This document shows, piece by piece, positions 1-7,841 of a stretch of DNA of 45,709 bases. The translations under genes were made by a program, and so were the position numbers. Source of the stretch: Phycisphaeraceae bacterium (GTDB lineage: Bacteria > Planctomycetota > Phycisphaerae > Phycisphaerales > UBA1924); contig JAJTHN010000044.1 in the NCBI GenBank assembly GCA_021297895.1, positions 1-45,709 of the forward strand. The letters are read 5' to 3'. The notes beneath the pieces were generated by a model. It saw nothing but the letters and a program-made list of their open reading frames with translations. It was not told the DNA's origin and did not search any database. Every line of letters begins with the position of its first letter. Positions within the stretch are counted from its first letter, which is position 1.

Positions 1-24
1 CCCCCCAAGCCCCCCCAAGCCCCC
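1..24. repeat. short C-rich direct repeat at window edge
   Basis: Two copies of the decamer CCCCCCAAGC follow one another and are followed by a partial third C-run. The repeat may continue beyond the left edge, so its length cannot be judged. No function is inferred. Confidence 0.5.
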
Positions 25-116
25 CGAGCCGGTGGCGTGTCACGGGATGTGACCGGCGCTACGATCCCGGATTCGGCCGAGCGCCTGTGCCCATCACGCG
101 TCTATCATTCTCTGCC

Positions 117-1607
117 ATGCCCCCACGCACATTGACCGTTGCGATGCTCCTGTTCACGCTCATCGGTGCGCCCGCCGCGGCCATCGCCGAGCCGCCAGAA
201 GCGGCCCGAAACCCCGGTCCCGCACCGGCCTCCGCGCCGGCGACGGCACCGGCCACCGGCCCCGGCGAAACCGACGACTCGGCCACCGTTGCCATCGGCG
301 ATCGCGGCCAGGCGATCGTCACCTTCGCCCGCAGCGTCGCCACCGCCGGATTCTCCGGTGCCGTGCTGGCGGCCAAGGACGGCCGGGTGATCGCCGCCAC
401 CGGCGTCGGCTTCGCGGATGAGTCGGGCACCGTGCCCAACACCCCCGCGACGCTGTTGGAAATCGCCTCGCTGAGCAAGCAGTTCACCGCCGCGGCCATC
501 CTGCGATTGCAGCAGGACGGCAAGCTGAACATCGATGACCCGATCGCCAGGCACCTGCCCGGCGTGCCCGAGGAGAGCGCATCGATCACGATCGCCCACC
601 TGCTGCACCACACCTCCGGCATCCCCGGCGGCAACTCCCAGGGTGCCGGCAGCGACCTTGCCGCCGTGCTCCCGCTGTTCCTCGAAGGCGGCCCGCGCCA
701 CACCCCCGGCACGCGATTCGAGTACTGGAATCAGGGCTACGCGCTGCTCGCCGAGATCATCACCCGCGCCAGCGGACAGGACTACCCCGTCTACTGCACG
801 CAAGCCATCTTCACCCCCGCCGGCCTGCGCGGCACGCTGTTCACCGGCGACGCCGCGCCCGCGGGCGCCGTGGTCGCCATCGGCCGCTCGGCCCGAGGCC
901 CGAGCCGCTCTGCGCTCGATCACCCCTACGGCGCGTACGGCTTCCAGTACCGGGGCATGGGCGGCGTGGTCGCCAGCGTGCGGGACCTCTACCGCTGGGA
1001 CCGTGCCCTGACCGGCTCGACGGTGCTCAACGACGCCCAGCGGCAAGTGCTCTTCACGCCCGGCCCGGGCGACTACGCGCTGGGCTGGCGCATCACCACC
1101 GGCCCGAGCGGCCGCACCACGCAGAGCCACGGCGGCGCTGTTCGCGGCTTTCTTGCCGAGATGCGGCGCTTGCCGCAGCACGATGCCTGCGTGATCGTGC
1201 TGGCCAACTCCGACGATGCTCCGGTCCGCGAGGTTGCCGCGGGCGTGGAGAGCCTTCTGTTCGGCGAGAAGCCGACCTGGACCCCGCCGGTCCCTCTGCC
1301 CGCCGAACTGGCGACCACCCTCGCCGGCGAATATCGCGATGCCCGAGGCCGCGTGGCGATCATCGAGCCCGGCGCCGCCCGCATCCGCATCCTCTGGGGC
1401 GGCTCGACCGGCGCCGGCCCGGTCACTCGGGGCACGCTCTCCGTCGACGACCAGAACGCCGTCACGATGTTCGACGGCCAGGACCGCATCCCGCTGACCT
1501 TCACCAAAGGCCCCGACGGCCGCGCCGCAACCCTGAGCCTCCCCGTCGGACCGAACGCCCCGCCGATGATCTTCACCCGCAGCCCCGCCGAGTCATCCGA
1601 CCGGTGA
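117..1607 (+). CDS. Secreted serine hydrolase, beta-lactamase/class C family
   Basis: About 496 residues from the ATG at 117; an in-frame GTG at 87 would add ten residues. ATG 117 is preferred because a signal peptide starts there: hydrophobic residues 6-24, with a likely cut after AAAIA. A Pro/Ala-rich linker follows. The serine hydrolase fold shows S118-L-S-K121 (nucleophile and general base), LLHHTSGI near 163-169, Y203-W-N205 and a late HGG motif (KTG equivalent). The last ~120 residues form the small beta-rich domain often fused to such enzymes. Members hydrolyse esters, D-amino peptides or beta-lactams, and the substrate cannot be read from sequence. It probably acts in the periplasm. 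Neither start has a clear Shine-Dalgarno sequence. Confidence 0.85.
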   Translation: MPPRTLTVAMLLFTLIGAPAAAIAEPPEAARNPGPAPASAPATAPATGPGETDDSATVAIGDRGQAIVTFARSVATAGFSGAVLAAKDGRVIAATGVGFADESGTVPNTPATLLEIASLSKQFTAAAILRLQQDGKLNIDDPIARHLPGVPEESASITIAHLLHHTSGIPGGNSQGAGSDLAAVLPLFLEGGPRHTPGTRFEYWNQGYALLAEIITRASGQDYPVYCTQAIFTPAGLRGTLFTGDAAPAGAVVAIGRSARGPSRSALDHPYGAYGFQYRGMGGVVASVRDLYRWDRALTGSTVLNDAQRQVLFTPGPGDYALGWRITTGPSGRTTQSHGGAVRGFLAEMRRLPQHDACVIVLANSDDAPVREVAAGVESLLFGEKPTWTPPVPLPAELATTLAGEYRDARGRVAIIEPGAARIRILWGGSTGAGPVTRGTLSVDDQNAVTMFDGQDRIPLTFTKGPDGRAATLSLPVGPNAPPMIFTRSPAESSDR

Positions 1608-1896
1608 CGGGCGATCACGGCGGCGGCGTGGTGCCGGACCTGCGCGAGCGACTGCTCGTGGCCTTGCCCGCGACGTTCGGTCACCGACGGACCGCGGCGT
1701 GGTTCCTCAGCAGTCTGAGCATGCACCGAGAGGTTTGTTCCCCGCAGCTTGAGGAGCAGGCCGTGCGGCTTGCGTCGGTGCCGGGCGGGGGGCTCCCTCG
1801 TGCCTCTGACGGCGCTCGGGTTCGAGCAGAGGGCTTTACGGCCGATTGGAGTCGGCGTTGTTGGCTGCACCAACGCGTCCAACACTGAGGCTCCGG

Positions 1897-3483
1897 TCAG
1901 GGTGCCGAGTCTTCGGTGCCGCGGCCACTTGGTCTGCTCGGCCGGTCAACCATGGCCTCCTTCGTCGGGAGCATGACCGTCACGCGGAAGCCCGTACCGG
2001 GCTCGAGCGACGCTTCGGCCGTTCCGCCAGCATCCTCGGCGATCGACCGCACCAGCGGCAGCCCCAAGCCGCTATGGCCGCCGTCGCCTCTGGTTGTGTC
2101 CTTTCGCCAGAACGGCTCGAAGACGTGCTGCAGATCTCTGGCGGTCAGGTCGACCGGCCAGTTGACGACGGTGACGGTGAGCCAACCTCCGTTGACCTGC
2201 GCGACCACCGCCATGGTGCCGCCGGGCTTGGTGTACTCCGCGGCGTTGCTCAGCAGGTTGCCGATGAGCATCTCGAAGGTCGCGGCTTCGAACTCGACCG
2301 TCAGGGCCTTGGGCACGTCCATCCCGACTGAAATGCCACGCTCGGCCAATCGTGGGCGGTGCGGGCGAAGCAGCTCCTGCACGAGCGTGTCGATCTGGAT
2401 CAGCGCGCTGCGGCCCCGCTCACGGCGCTGGCGAGCCAGCCGCAGGAGCGACTCGAGGGTCTTCTCCATTTGGAGCGACGTGGAAAGGACGCTCTCGAGG
2501 GCATCGCGTCCGGCCTGCTCGGTAACGATCTTTCGACCGACATCGGCCACGGCCCGAATCTCCGCCACGGGAGTCCGCAGCTCGTGCGCTGCGTTGGCCG
2601 AGAAGACCCGCTCGCGGTCGAGCGTGTTGCCCATCCGCTCGAGCAGGGAATTGACGGACCCGGCCAGGGGGGCGATCTCCTCGGGCAGTCCTTCGGTGGC
2701 GACGCGCTGATCGGTCCGTCTCTCGTCCAGCGCGAGCACCTCCGATGAGAGACGGGTGATCGACGAAAGCCCGCTGCGGAGAATCACCGCGACGGCGGCG
2801 CGGACAACCGCGAAAACCAGCACCAGCACGATCAGCACCGCGGCCATGATCGGGATGACAAACGCCCAGGTCACCCGGTTTTCGACGGCGACGGCGACCG
2901 TGATGCGCCGGTCATCGGCCGGCGCGGGGCGAACGCCATCGGGCCGCACCATCGGGTCCCACCGGATGTGCAGGATGCTCGCGCTGCGCCCATTGGGCAG
3001 CGTGGTGTCCGTGATCTCAAGCTCCTCGGCCGTCGGCAGGAGGGAATCGGGGTCGAGCATCTCGCGCGTCGGCACCGGGAGACTCTTCTCGCCGAGCGAG
3101 GCGGACTTGCCGAGGGTTGTCCCGTCGGCGGTCCAGACCTGAAAGTACCACCCGCTCTTGCTGTCGGCGAACCACTGGTCGGTGCCGATCGGGATGTAGC
3201 GAAAGACGTACGGCGGGGGCGACGCGGGCGAGCCCGTCGGTGTCGCGGCGGTTGAATCAGGTTCCGCGCGGCGATCGCTCGCGGAGTCGCGGCCGGGTTC
3301 GACCATCAGGCTGAGGCGGCCGGCGGTCGCAACGAGCTGGGACTGGATGGCGCCGTCGATGATGGCCAGCGTCCCGAGGAACATCCCCACGGCGCACAGC
3401 GCGCAGGTAACGGCGGCCAGCGCGGTGAGCCTCCGGGTGAGGCGTCTACGTATTGAGGGCGGGGGCTGTTTGCGAGAGGACAT
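1897..3483 (-). CDS. Sensor histidine kinase of two-component system
   Basis: 528 residues from the ATG at 3483, which overlaps the end of the upstream regulator gene by 38 bp, so the two are translationally coupled. Membrane segments lie at about residues 19-46 and 205-235 and enclose a periplasmic sensor domain with a Pro/Ser/Ala-rich insert. A short linker leads to the dimerisation helix with the phospho-acceptor motif NAAHELRTPVAEIRA. The ATPase domain has the N-box (GNLLSNAAEYT) and the G2 box (GHSGLGLPLV). The architecture resembles QseC/PmrB-type kinases paired with OmpR regulators. The signal is unknown. Being third in an operon with a beta-barrel protein suggests it monitors the envelope. 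Confidence 0.9.
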   Translation of the reverse strand: MSSRKQPPPSIRRRLTRRLTALAAVTCALCAVGMFLGTLAIIDGAIQSQLVATAGRLSLMVEPGRDSASDRRAEPDSTAATPTGSPASPPPYVFRYIPIGTDQWFADSKSGWYFQVWTADGTTLGKSASLGEKSLPVPTREMLDPDSLLPTAEELEITDTTLPNGRSASILHIRWDPMVRPDGVRPAPADDRRITVAVAVENRVTWAFVIPIMAAVLIVLVLVFAVVRAAVAVILRSGLSSITRLSSEVLALDERRTDQRVATEGLPEEIAPLAGSVNSLLERMGNTLDRERVFSANAAHELRTPVAEIRAVADVGRKIVTEQAGRDALESVLSTSLQMEKTLESLLRLARQRRERGRSALIQIDTLVQELLRPHRPRLAERGISVGMDVPKALTVEFEAATFEMLIGNLLSNAAEYTKPGGTMAVVAQVNGGWLTVTVVNWPVDLTARDLQHVFEPFWRKDTTRGDGGHSGLGLPLVRSIAEDAGGTAEASLEPGTGFRVTVMLPTKEAMVDRPSRPSGRGTEDSAP

Positions 3484-4135
3484 ATCCGACTCCGCGCTTG
3501 GTGTGAATGATCTCGGGTCGGCCGCCGGCGTTGAGCTTGGCCCGGAGGTGCGAGATCGCCGAGTCGACGGCGTTGCTCTGCACCTGCGTGCTCTGGTCGT
3601 AGATCGCTTCCTCGATCGCGGCACGCGAAGTCATCTTGCCGGCCCGGAGGGCCAGGCAGACCAGGATGGCGAACTCGCGTTTGGTCAGGTCGATCGGTGC
3701 GCCCGCGCGCGTGACCTGGCGGGCATCGGTGTCGATCATCAGGTCACCAACGACGATTCGTGCTGAAGCCTGCTGGTGCCGCCGCCGGATCATCGCCTCG
3801 ACTCGCGCCACGAGTTCCTCCATCGCAAACGGCTTGATGAGGTAGTCGTCGGCACCGGCGCGCAGGCCGGCGACGCGGTCGGCCACGGTGTCCCGCGCTG
3901 AGAGCACAAGCACCGCGGTCCGCACCGAATGCCGCCGCACCTCGCGGAGCACCTCCATGCCGTCCAGGACCGGCAGGCCGACGTCGAGCACCGCCGCGTC
4001 GTAGTCGCTGGTGCGCAGGTGGATGACCGCCCGGCGGCCGTCGCCGACCGCGTCGACGGCGTGCCCGGCGTTCTGAAGGGTTGCGACCAGCGCGCCGCGG
4101 AGTTTGTCAGAGTCTTCAACGATCAAGATGCGCAC
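3446..4135 (-). CDS. OmpR/PhoB-family response regulator
   Basis: 229 residues. The receiver domain (1-120) has the acidic pair E7/D8, the phospho-acceptor D51 in AAVLDVGLP and the conserved lysine in LIKPF. The C-terminal winged helix (about 130-225) has the typical LTKREFAILVCLA start and RGVGYVL hairpin. It should bind DNA after phosphorylation by the kinase encoded directly downstream, whose start codon lies inside this gene. The start is 23 bp after the stop of the beta-barrel gene, so all three genes are probably co-transcribed. Target promoters are unknown; autoregulation of the operon is plausible. Confidence 0.93.
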   Translation of the reverse strand: MRILIVEDSDKLRGALVATLQNAGHAVDAVGDGRRAVIHLRTSDYDAAVLDVGLPVLDGMEVLREVRRHSVRTAVLVLSARDTVADRVAGLRAGADDYLIKPFAMEELVARVEAMIRRRHQQASARIVVGDLMIDTDARQVTRAGAPIDLTKREFAILVCLALRAGKMTSRAAIEEAIYDQSTQVQSNAVDSAISHLRAKLNAGGRPEIIHTKRGVGYVLSQTAPALNT

Positions 4136-4158
4136 GGATCACGCCTCCATTCTCGTGC

Positions 4159-5169
4159 TCAGAACCCGATGGTTGCTCGCAGACCGAACGTCGGCGCCGA
4201 CTCTACGTCCTGCTTTCGGATGCGGACGCCGTTCTGGTTGAGAACCTCCAGCGAGCCGCTGAGAGCGACGCCGGCATAGGCGCCGATCTGCACCGCCGGT
4301 GTTGGCCGCCAGTCCGCCCCGATGGTCAGTGTTGTGGAATTGTCCCGGCCGACGCCGTTGGGAACCGGTCCCCTTTTGTCGAGGCGGAACTCGCCGCCGA
4401 AACCGATGCCGCCCAGGCTCAGGGCCAGATCGAGCTCGTCGCTGGCTTTGTAGGTAAGGGCCAGCCCGCCGGAGGCGACGCCCGACGAGCCCGTCGAGCC
4501 GAGGCCGAGCTTCCAGCGGCCGTCTTCATCCAGCGGCAGCGTCCACTCAAGAATCGGCAGCGGCAGCACGATCGTGTTGTCCTCAAGGCGTGTCTGCACG
4601 GCCAGCAGCACGCCGAGGCTGAGAGAACTGCTGAAGGCGTAGCTGGCCCCGACCGCGCCGCCGTAGGTCAGCGACTTGTTGAAGTCCGCGTCGCTGGTGC
4701 CGGAAGCGACGACGCTGCCGCCGCTGATGAGTGTCCAGCGCTCGTCGAGCTGATAGGCCGCCGAGAGGCCGAGCTCGACGGTGTTGACGTTCTTCCACGG
4801 CTTGAGGCCGCCGGCCAGCAGCGTTGGGTTCTTGAAGTCGTAGCTCTGGCGGCTCGCCCCGGCGTTGATGCCGAGCGTGAGCTTGTCGCTGACGGACCAC
4901 GAATAGCCCGCGTCGATGCCGATGGTCGCGCGCTGGACCTCCCCGCCGCCCTTGGTCTTGGCCGAGGCGATGAAGCCCGCTGTCAGCGAGAGCGAGAGCG
5001 ATGGCTCGTCGATCTTCTCGGTGAGCGGCATCGGGTCGGTGCTCGCCGGCTGCGCGGTGGCGATTGGCCGCTCCTCGGCCCCGGCCGGGAGATTCTGCGC
5101 GGCGCTCACGCTGGCAGAGAGCAGCGCGGTGGCGATCGAGACGTGATGGACGGTCGGGAACAGGGACAT
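4159..5169 (-). CDS. Outer-membrane beta-barrel protein, unknown function
   Basis: 336 residues from the ATG at 5169, which has a GGAG-type ribosome site upstream. The N-terminus is a signal peptide (HHVSIATALLSASVSAA). The mature part is rich in alternating polar/hydrophobic strands separated by short turns (for example LSLSLTAGF, LTLGINAG, VQIGAYAGVAL) and ends in Phe (RATIGF), as outer-membrane barrels do. About 14 strands can be guessed. It resembles generic porin or transporter-like barrels; no substrate can be assigned. It is the first gene of an operon with a response regulator and a histidine kinase, suggesting the pair controls, or is controlled by, this protein. Confidence 0.7.
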   Translation of the reverse strand: MSLFPTVHHVSIATALLSASVSAAQNLPAGAEERPIATAQPASTDPMPLTEKIDEPSLSLSLTAGFIASAKTKGGGEVQRATIGIDAGYSWSVSDKLTLGINAGASRQSYDFKNPTLLAGGLKPWKNVNTVELGLSAAYQLDERWTLISGGSVVASGTSDADFNKSLTYGGAVGASYAFSSSLSLGVLLAVQTRLEDNTIVLPLPILEWTLPLDEDGRWKLGLGSTGSSGVASGGLALTYKASDELDLALSLGGIGFGGEFRLDKRGPVPNGVGRDNSTTLTIGADWRPTPAVQIGAYAGVALSGSLEVLNQNGVRIRKQDVESAPTFGLRATIGF

Positions 5170-5991
5170 GTCGGGCTCCGGAAAAGTGCGGGCCAAAGGT
5201 GAGCGTGCCGACGCGTGCCGGCAGCAAGCCCGCACCGCCGCTCTCGCGACGGCGCGGGACGGAGGCTGAGTTCCGCTTTCTCAGCGGCGACGCTGAACGC
5301 TGGCGCCGAGCCTCCGGGCGCAGGCCATCAAGCCGGGATGTGTGATCGCCATGACACGGTCAGCAGCGCGGGGGCGTGGGCGGAGGGGTGGATGGAGGGG
5401 GGGGGGGCGAGCGTTCACGTGCGGTTTCCTGGTTCGGCGGCGATCGGCGAACATCAGCGGCTCGCGCATGCGGTCCGCACCGTCAGCCTGACGCATCGCG
5501 CCGGCTGGAGTGTCCGTACTTTCGCAAGCTCCCGGCGTCTTTCATTACGCGAACATGACAGCTCCCGAGCGATCGCGACCCCCGTTTACCCCCGGGGTAA
5601 CGCGCTGCCGGGCGCTGCAACCGCTGGCTGTGGATGCGGCGGCTGGGGTGGGGGAGTGAGGGGGTGAGGGCGCGTGAGATGGGCGCGCGGCACCGGTCCC
5701 GCGTCAGTGACTCGTCGTGGGCTCTGGCGTGGAGTCGGCGTCGCAGGACTGCCGAATGCGGAGCCGGACCTGTGTTGATCGAGCGTCGCGGCGAGCGAGC
5801 ACGGGGTCGGCACCACTTCCCGTTAAGCCCGACGAACCGGTCGCACGCCAATGGGTGCAGGCGGTGCCGCGACCCCGCCGCAGCACAACCGAGATGGCTT
5901 CTGCAAAGGAGCGGGGATCCCGCGTTGAGTGATCAGCGTAAAATGACCGAGTGGTTCCGAGTTCGTGGGTGCCCAGATCCGGAGCAAGAGT
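5170..5991. other. 822-bp intergenic region with G-rich tracts
   Basis: This lies between the divergent beta-barrel operon and the lipoprotein gene, and no convincing gene was found. Long open frames here lack domains, and their translations are low-complexity Arg/Pro/Ala. Visible structure: a G-rich run ending in eleven consecutive G (5397-5407), a second G-rich block (about 5633-5672) and a 15-bp palindrome TTACCCCCGGGGTAA (5586-5600). Promoters for both flanking genes must lie here, but none matches a clear -35/-10 pair. Confidence 0.6.
5586..5600. promoter_or_regulatory. 15-bp palindrome, possible operator
   Basis: TTACCCC and GGGGTAA form perfect inverted arms around a central C. It lies about 415 bp upstream of the beta-barrel operon and 390 bp upstream of the lipoprotein gene. 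A regulator binding site is only a possibility. Confidence 0.25.
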
Positions 5992-7221
5992 TTGCAACTG
6001 CTCAAATCGCTCTCGCTTCTTGTCTTGGTGTTTGCAGCAGCCGGTGGGGGCTGCGCCGTGGCACCCGAACGCACGAGTACCGCCGGTATGGTCGTCGGCA
6101 CGTCGGTCGGTGCCGGCTGGACCGCCGTTGCGCATGATCCCGGCGGAGGCCGCGGCTCGTGGAGCGCCCGCCGACCGGTCGTGATCCTCTGGGCGGACGG
6201 GTTTTGCGTCAGGCTGAGCTTTGGGCCGTTCTCCCGTGGCGTGAACGCAGGCGCCACACCCGAGTCGGCGGCGATCGCCAGCGAGCTCGGGCGATCCGGA
6301 GTTCTCACGCGTGCGATGGGCGCGGCCGAGTGGCACACCGGGAGCATGGCCGCCGACTCCTTGACGGTCTTCGACACCCGCAGCGCACGTTCGCACGGGT
6401 GGGATGGTTGGCTGGTCAGTCTCGATCATGACGGCTCGCACGCAGCGGGGGAGCCCGGCGGGCCGACATGGAACGCGTGGCGTGGTGTCGCCGGACCGAG
6501 CGAGCGTGCCGAGGATTTTGCGCAGATGTGGTCGCTACTTGAGCGGTCGCTCGCGATGGCCGCCATGAGCCTCCCGGCTTCGCGTCCCGACGATTCGGCA
6601 ATCGGCGAAGCGCGCCGTCGGCTCTCGGCACTCCCGAAGTCCGAAGGACTGCTCGGGCTGTTCGACACCGTCCGCCAGCGCGGCGATGCATCTCCGGGAC
6701 CGCTGCCCGATGTCCTCGCGTACACGCGGATCGACAGGATCAGCGGCGAGCCCGAGCGCACCGCGATTCTGTGGCCCGACGGCATGCTCTATCGCGTTGA
6801 GTCGGCCGATGGACGACAGCGAGAGTTCGTCGGACAGCTCGGGGCCGAGGCGTCGCGCCGGGTGTTTGCGCGGGCGGGCCGGTCGGCGGTGCTGGACCCG
6901 GGCCAGACGGTCATGGGCTTCGATGATCGCCGAGAGTCCGCCCTGGTCCTCCGCTCAGCGCACGGCGTCCGATGGGCGGTGTGGGACGAACACCTGGCCA
7001 GCGTGAACACCCGCGGCCTCAGTGTCAGCACGCCCGTCTGGGCGAGCGAGTGGGAACTGGTTGTCGACTGGCTGGTCCAAGCCCCCGCATCGGAGCTGAA
7101 CGCCGACGGATTCGACGCGGTCTCCCTGGAGACCCAGACAGCAGTGCTAGATCGCGTGCGGCAGTTGGGCGGTGGACGCCCGGAGGAGCTGTTCGATTCT
7201 CTTCGCAACACGCCACGGTGA
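5992..7221 (+). CDS. Putative lipoprotein, unknown function
   Basis: 409 residues if translation starts at TTG 5992, which has GGAG seven bases upstream. An in-frame GTG at 5965 lacks such a site. The N-terminus has a hydrophobic stretch ending in a lipobox-like AGGGC (Cys about residue 20), predicting lipid attachment after cleavage by signal peptidase II. The rest is soluble, with tryptophans in WDGWLVSLDHDG, WDEHLASVN and WASEWELVVDWL, and no recognised catalytic motif. Two halves carry similar statements of strand-rich sequence but no clear internal repeat. No family is recognised. It stands alone between long intergenic regions. Confidence 0.6.
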   Translation: MQLLKSLSLLVLVFAAAGGGCAVAPERTSTAGMVVGTSVGAGWTAVAHDPGGGRGSWSARRPVVILWADGFCVRLSFGPFSRGVNAGATPESAAIASELGRSGVLTRAMGAAEWHTGSMAADSLTVFDTRSARSHGWDGWLVSLDHDGSHAAGEPGGPTWNAWRGVAGPSERAEDFAQMWSLLERSLAMAAMSLPASRPDDSAIGEARRRLSALPKSEGLLGLFDTVRQRGDASPGPLPDVLAYTRIDRISGEPERTAILWPDGMLYRVESADGRQREFVGQLGAEASRRVFARAGRSAVLDPGQTVMGFDDRRESALVLRSAHGVRWAVWDEHLASVNTRGLSVSTPVWASEWELVVDWLVQAPASELNADGFDAVSLETQTAVLDRVRQLGGGRPEELFDSLRNTPR

Positions 7222-7841
7222 TTGCTGGCCGCGGGAGCGCGGCACCGGAGCCGTGCCGCCGACACCCCGGGCCGCGAGTGTGTTTCGTGCCGCTGTGGAG
7301 GCTTGCGAGATGAGCAATAGACGAAATTGTGATGACGTCGACCACGGGAGAACGCACCGGGTCGTCGCCACCCCCAAGGCCCTATGAAGCGACGGCACGT
7401 CAATGAGTGCAACGGGTGCCGCGCCGCCGCATTCAGCCCGAAGGGCTGCGGCGTTCCTAGCCGGGGGTCGAGCGAGTCGGCGAGCGCGACCCTTGGGTGG
7501 CCGCGGAGTGATTCAACCCTCAAGGGGTCATCGAAGCTGCGAACGTGGCGTGCAGCCCTTCAGACTGCGGGGCAAAGGGCGGCACGCACGCGTTGGCGAG
7601 CGCGTTCCGGGGGTGTCGCTCGACGACTCGCCGCACGCCCCGGCTAGGAACGGGCAGGCCTTCGGCTTGCTTGAGGGGTGGCGGGTGGGGCGTGAGGGTT
7701 GGAGGGTGGCGGGTGGGCTATAGGGGGCCGGGGGCCGGGGGGATGGAGGTCGGGGCGGGCGGTCGAGAGATGGGCCGCACTTGGGTCGGGAGCGCAGAAA
7801 CTGCGGAGGACGGCGGGTCTGTGCCGATACCGTTCTGACGT
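7222..7841. other. 620-bp intergenic region with repeat element and G-tracts
   Basis: No gene is supported. From the left: a short hairpin after the lipoprotein stop (CGGCAC/GTGCCG, 7240-7258), unremarkable DNA, the hairpin-rich inverted-repeat element (7435-7668), then a dense G-run block (7675-7763) leading to the FtsQ-like gene. Confidence 0.6.
7435..7668. repeat. Hairpin-rich inverted-repeat intergenic element
   Basis: A 15-bp perfect inverted repeat, CGTTCCTAGCCGGGG at 7452-7466 and its complement at 7638-7652, brackets about 170 bp. Each arm is flanked on the outside by a small hairpin: AGCCC-GAA-GGGCT at 7435-7447 and its rough mirror at 7656-7668. Further small hairpins lie inside (ACCC-TCAAG-GGGT at 7516-7528). 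The interior carries two similar GCGAGCGCG-type segments in opposite halves. There is no open frame with a transposase. Similar non-coding hairpin strings are, from memory, scattered in planctomycete genomes. It could be a MITE-like or structured-RNA element. Confidence 0.6.

Noticed and set aside
39-53. GTCAC-5-GTGAC inverted repeat as a CRP-type site
   Set aside because: The half-sites are in the opposite orientation to the CRP consensus and no good promoter adjoins.
1608-1896. Possible small gene or tRNA-like segment (a GGTTCGAGC string near 1817)
   Set aside because: No cloverleaf can be drawn around it, and the open frames have no ribosome sites or domains.
4081-5202. Plus-strand frame opposite the beta-barrel gene
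   Set aside because: The minus strand has a signal peptide, barrel pattern and operon context; the plus frame is low-complexity.
5704-6441. Minus-strand frame overlapping the lipoprotein start
   Set aside because: No domain, and it conflicts with the lipobox-containing gene on the plus strand.
7240-7258. Hairpin after the lipoprotein stop as a terminator
   Set aside because: Only six paired bases and no following T-tract.
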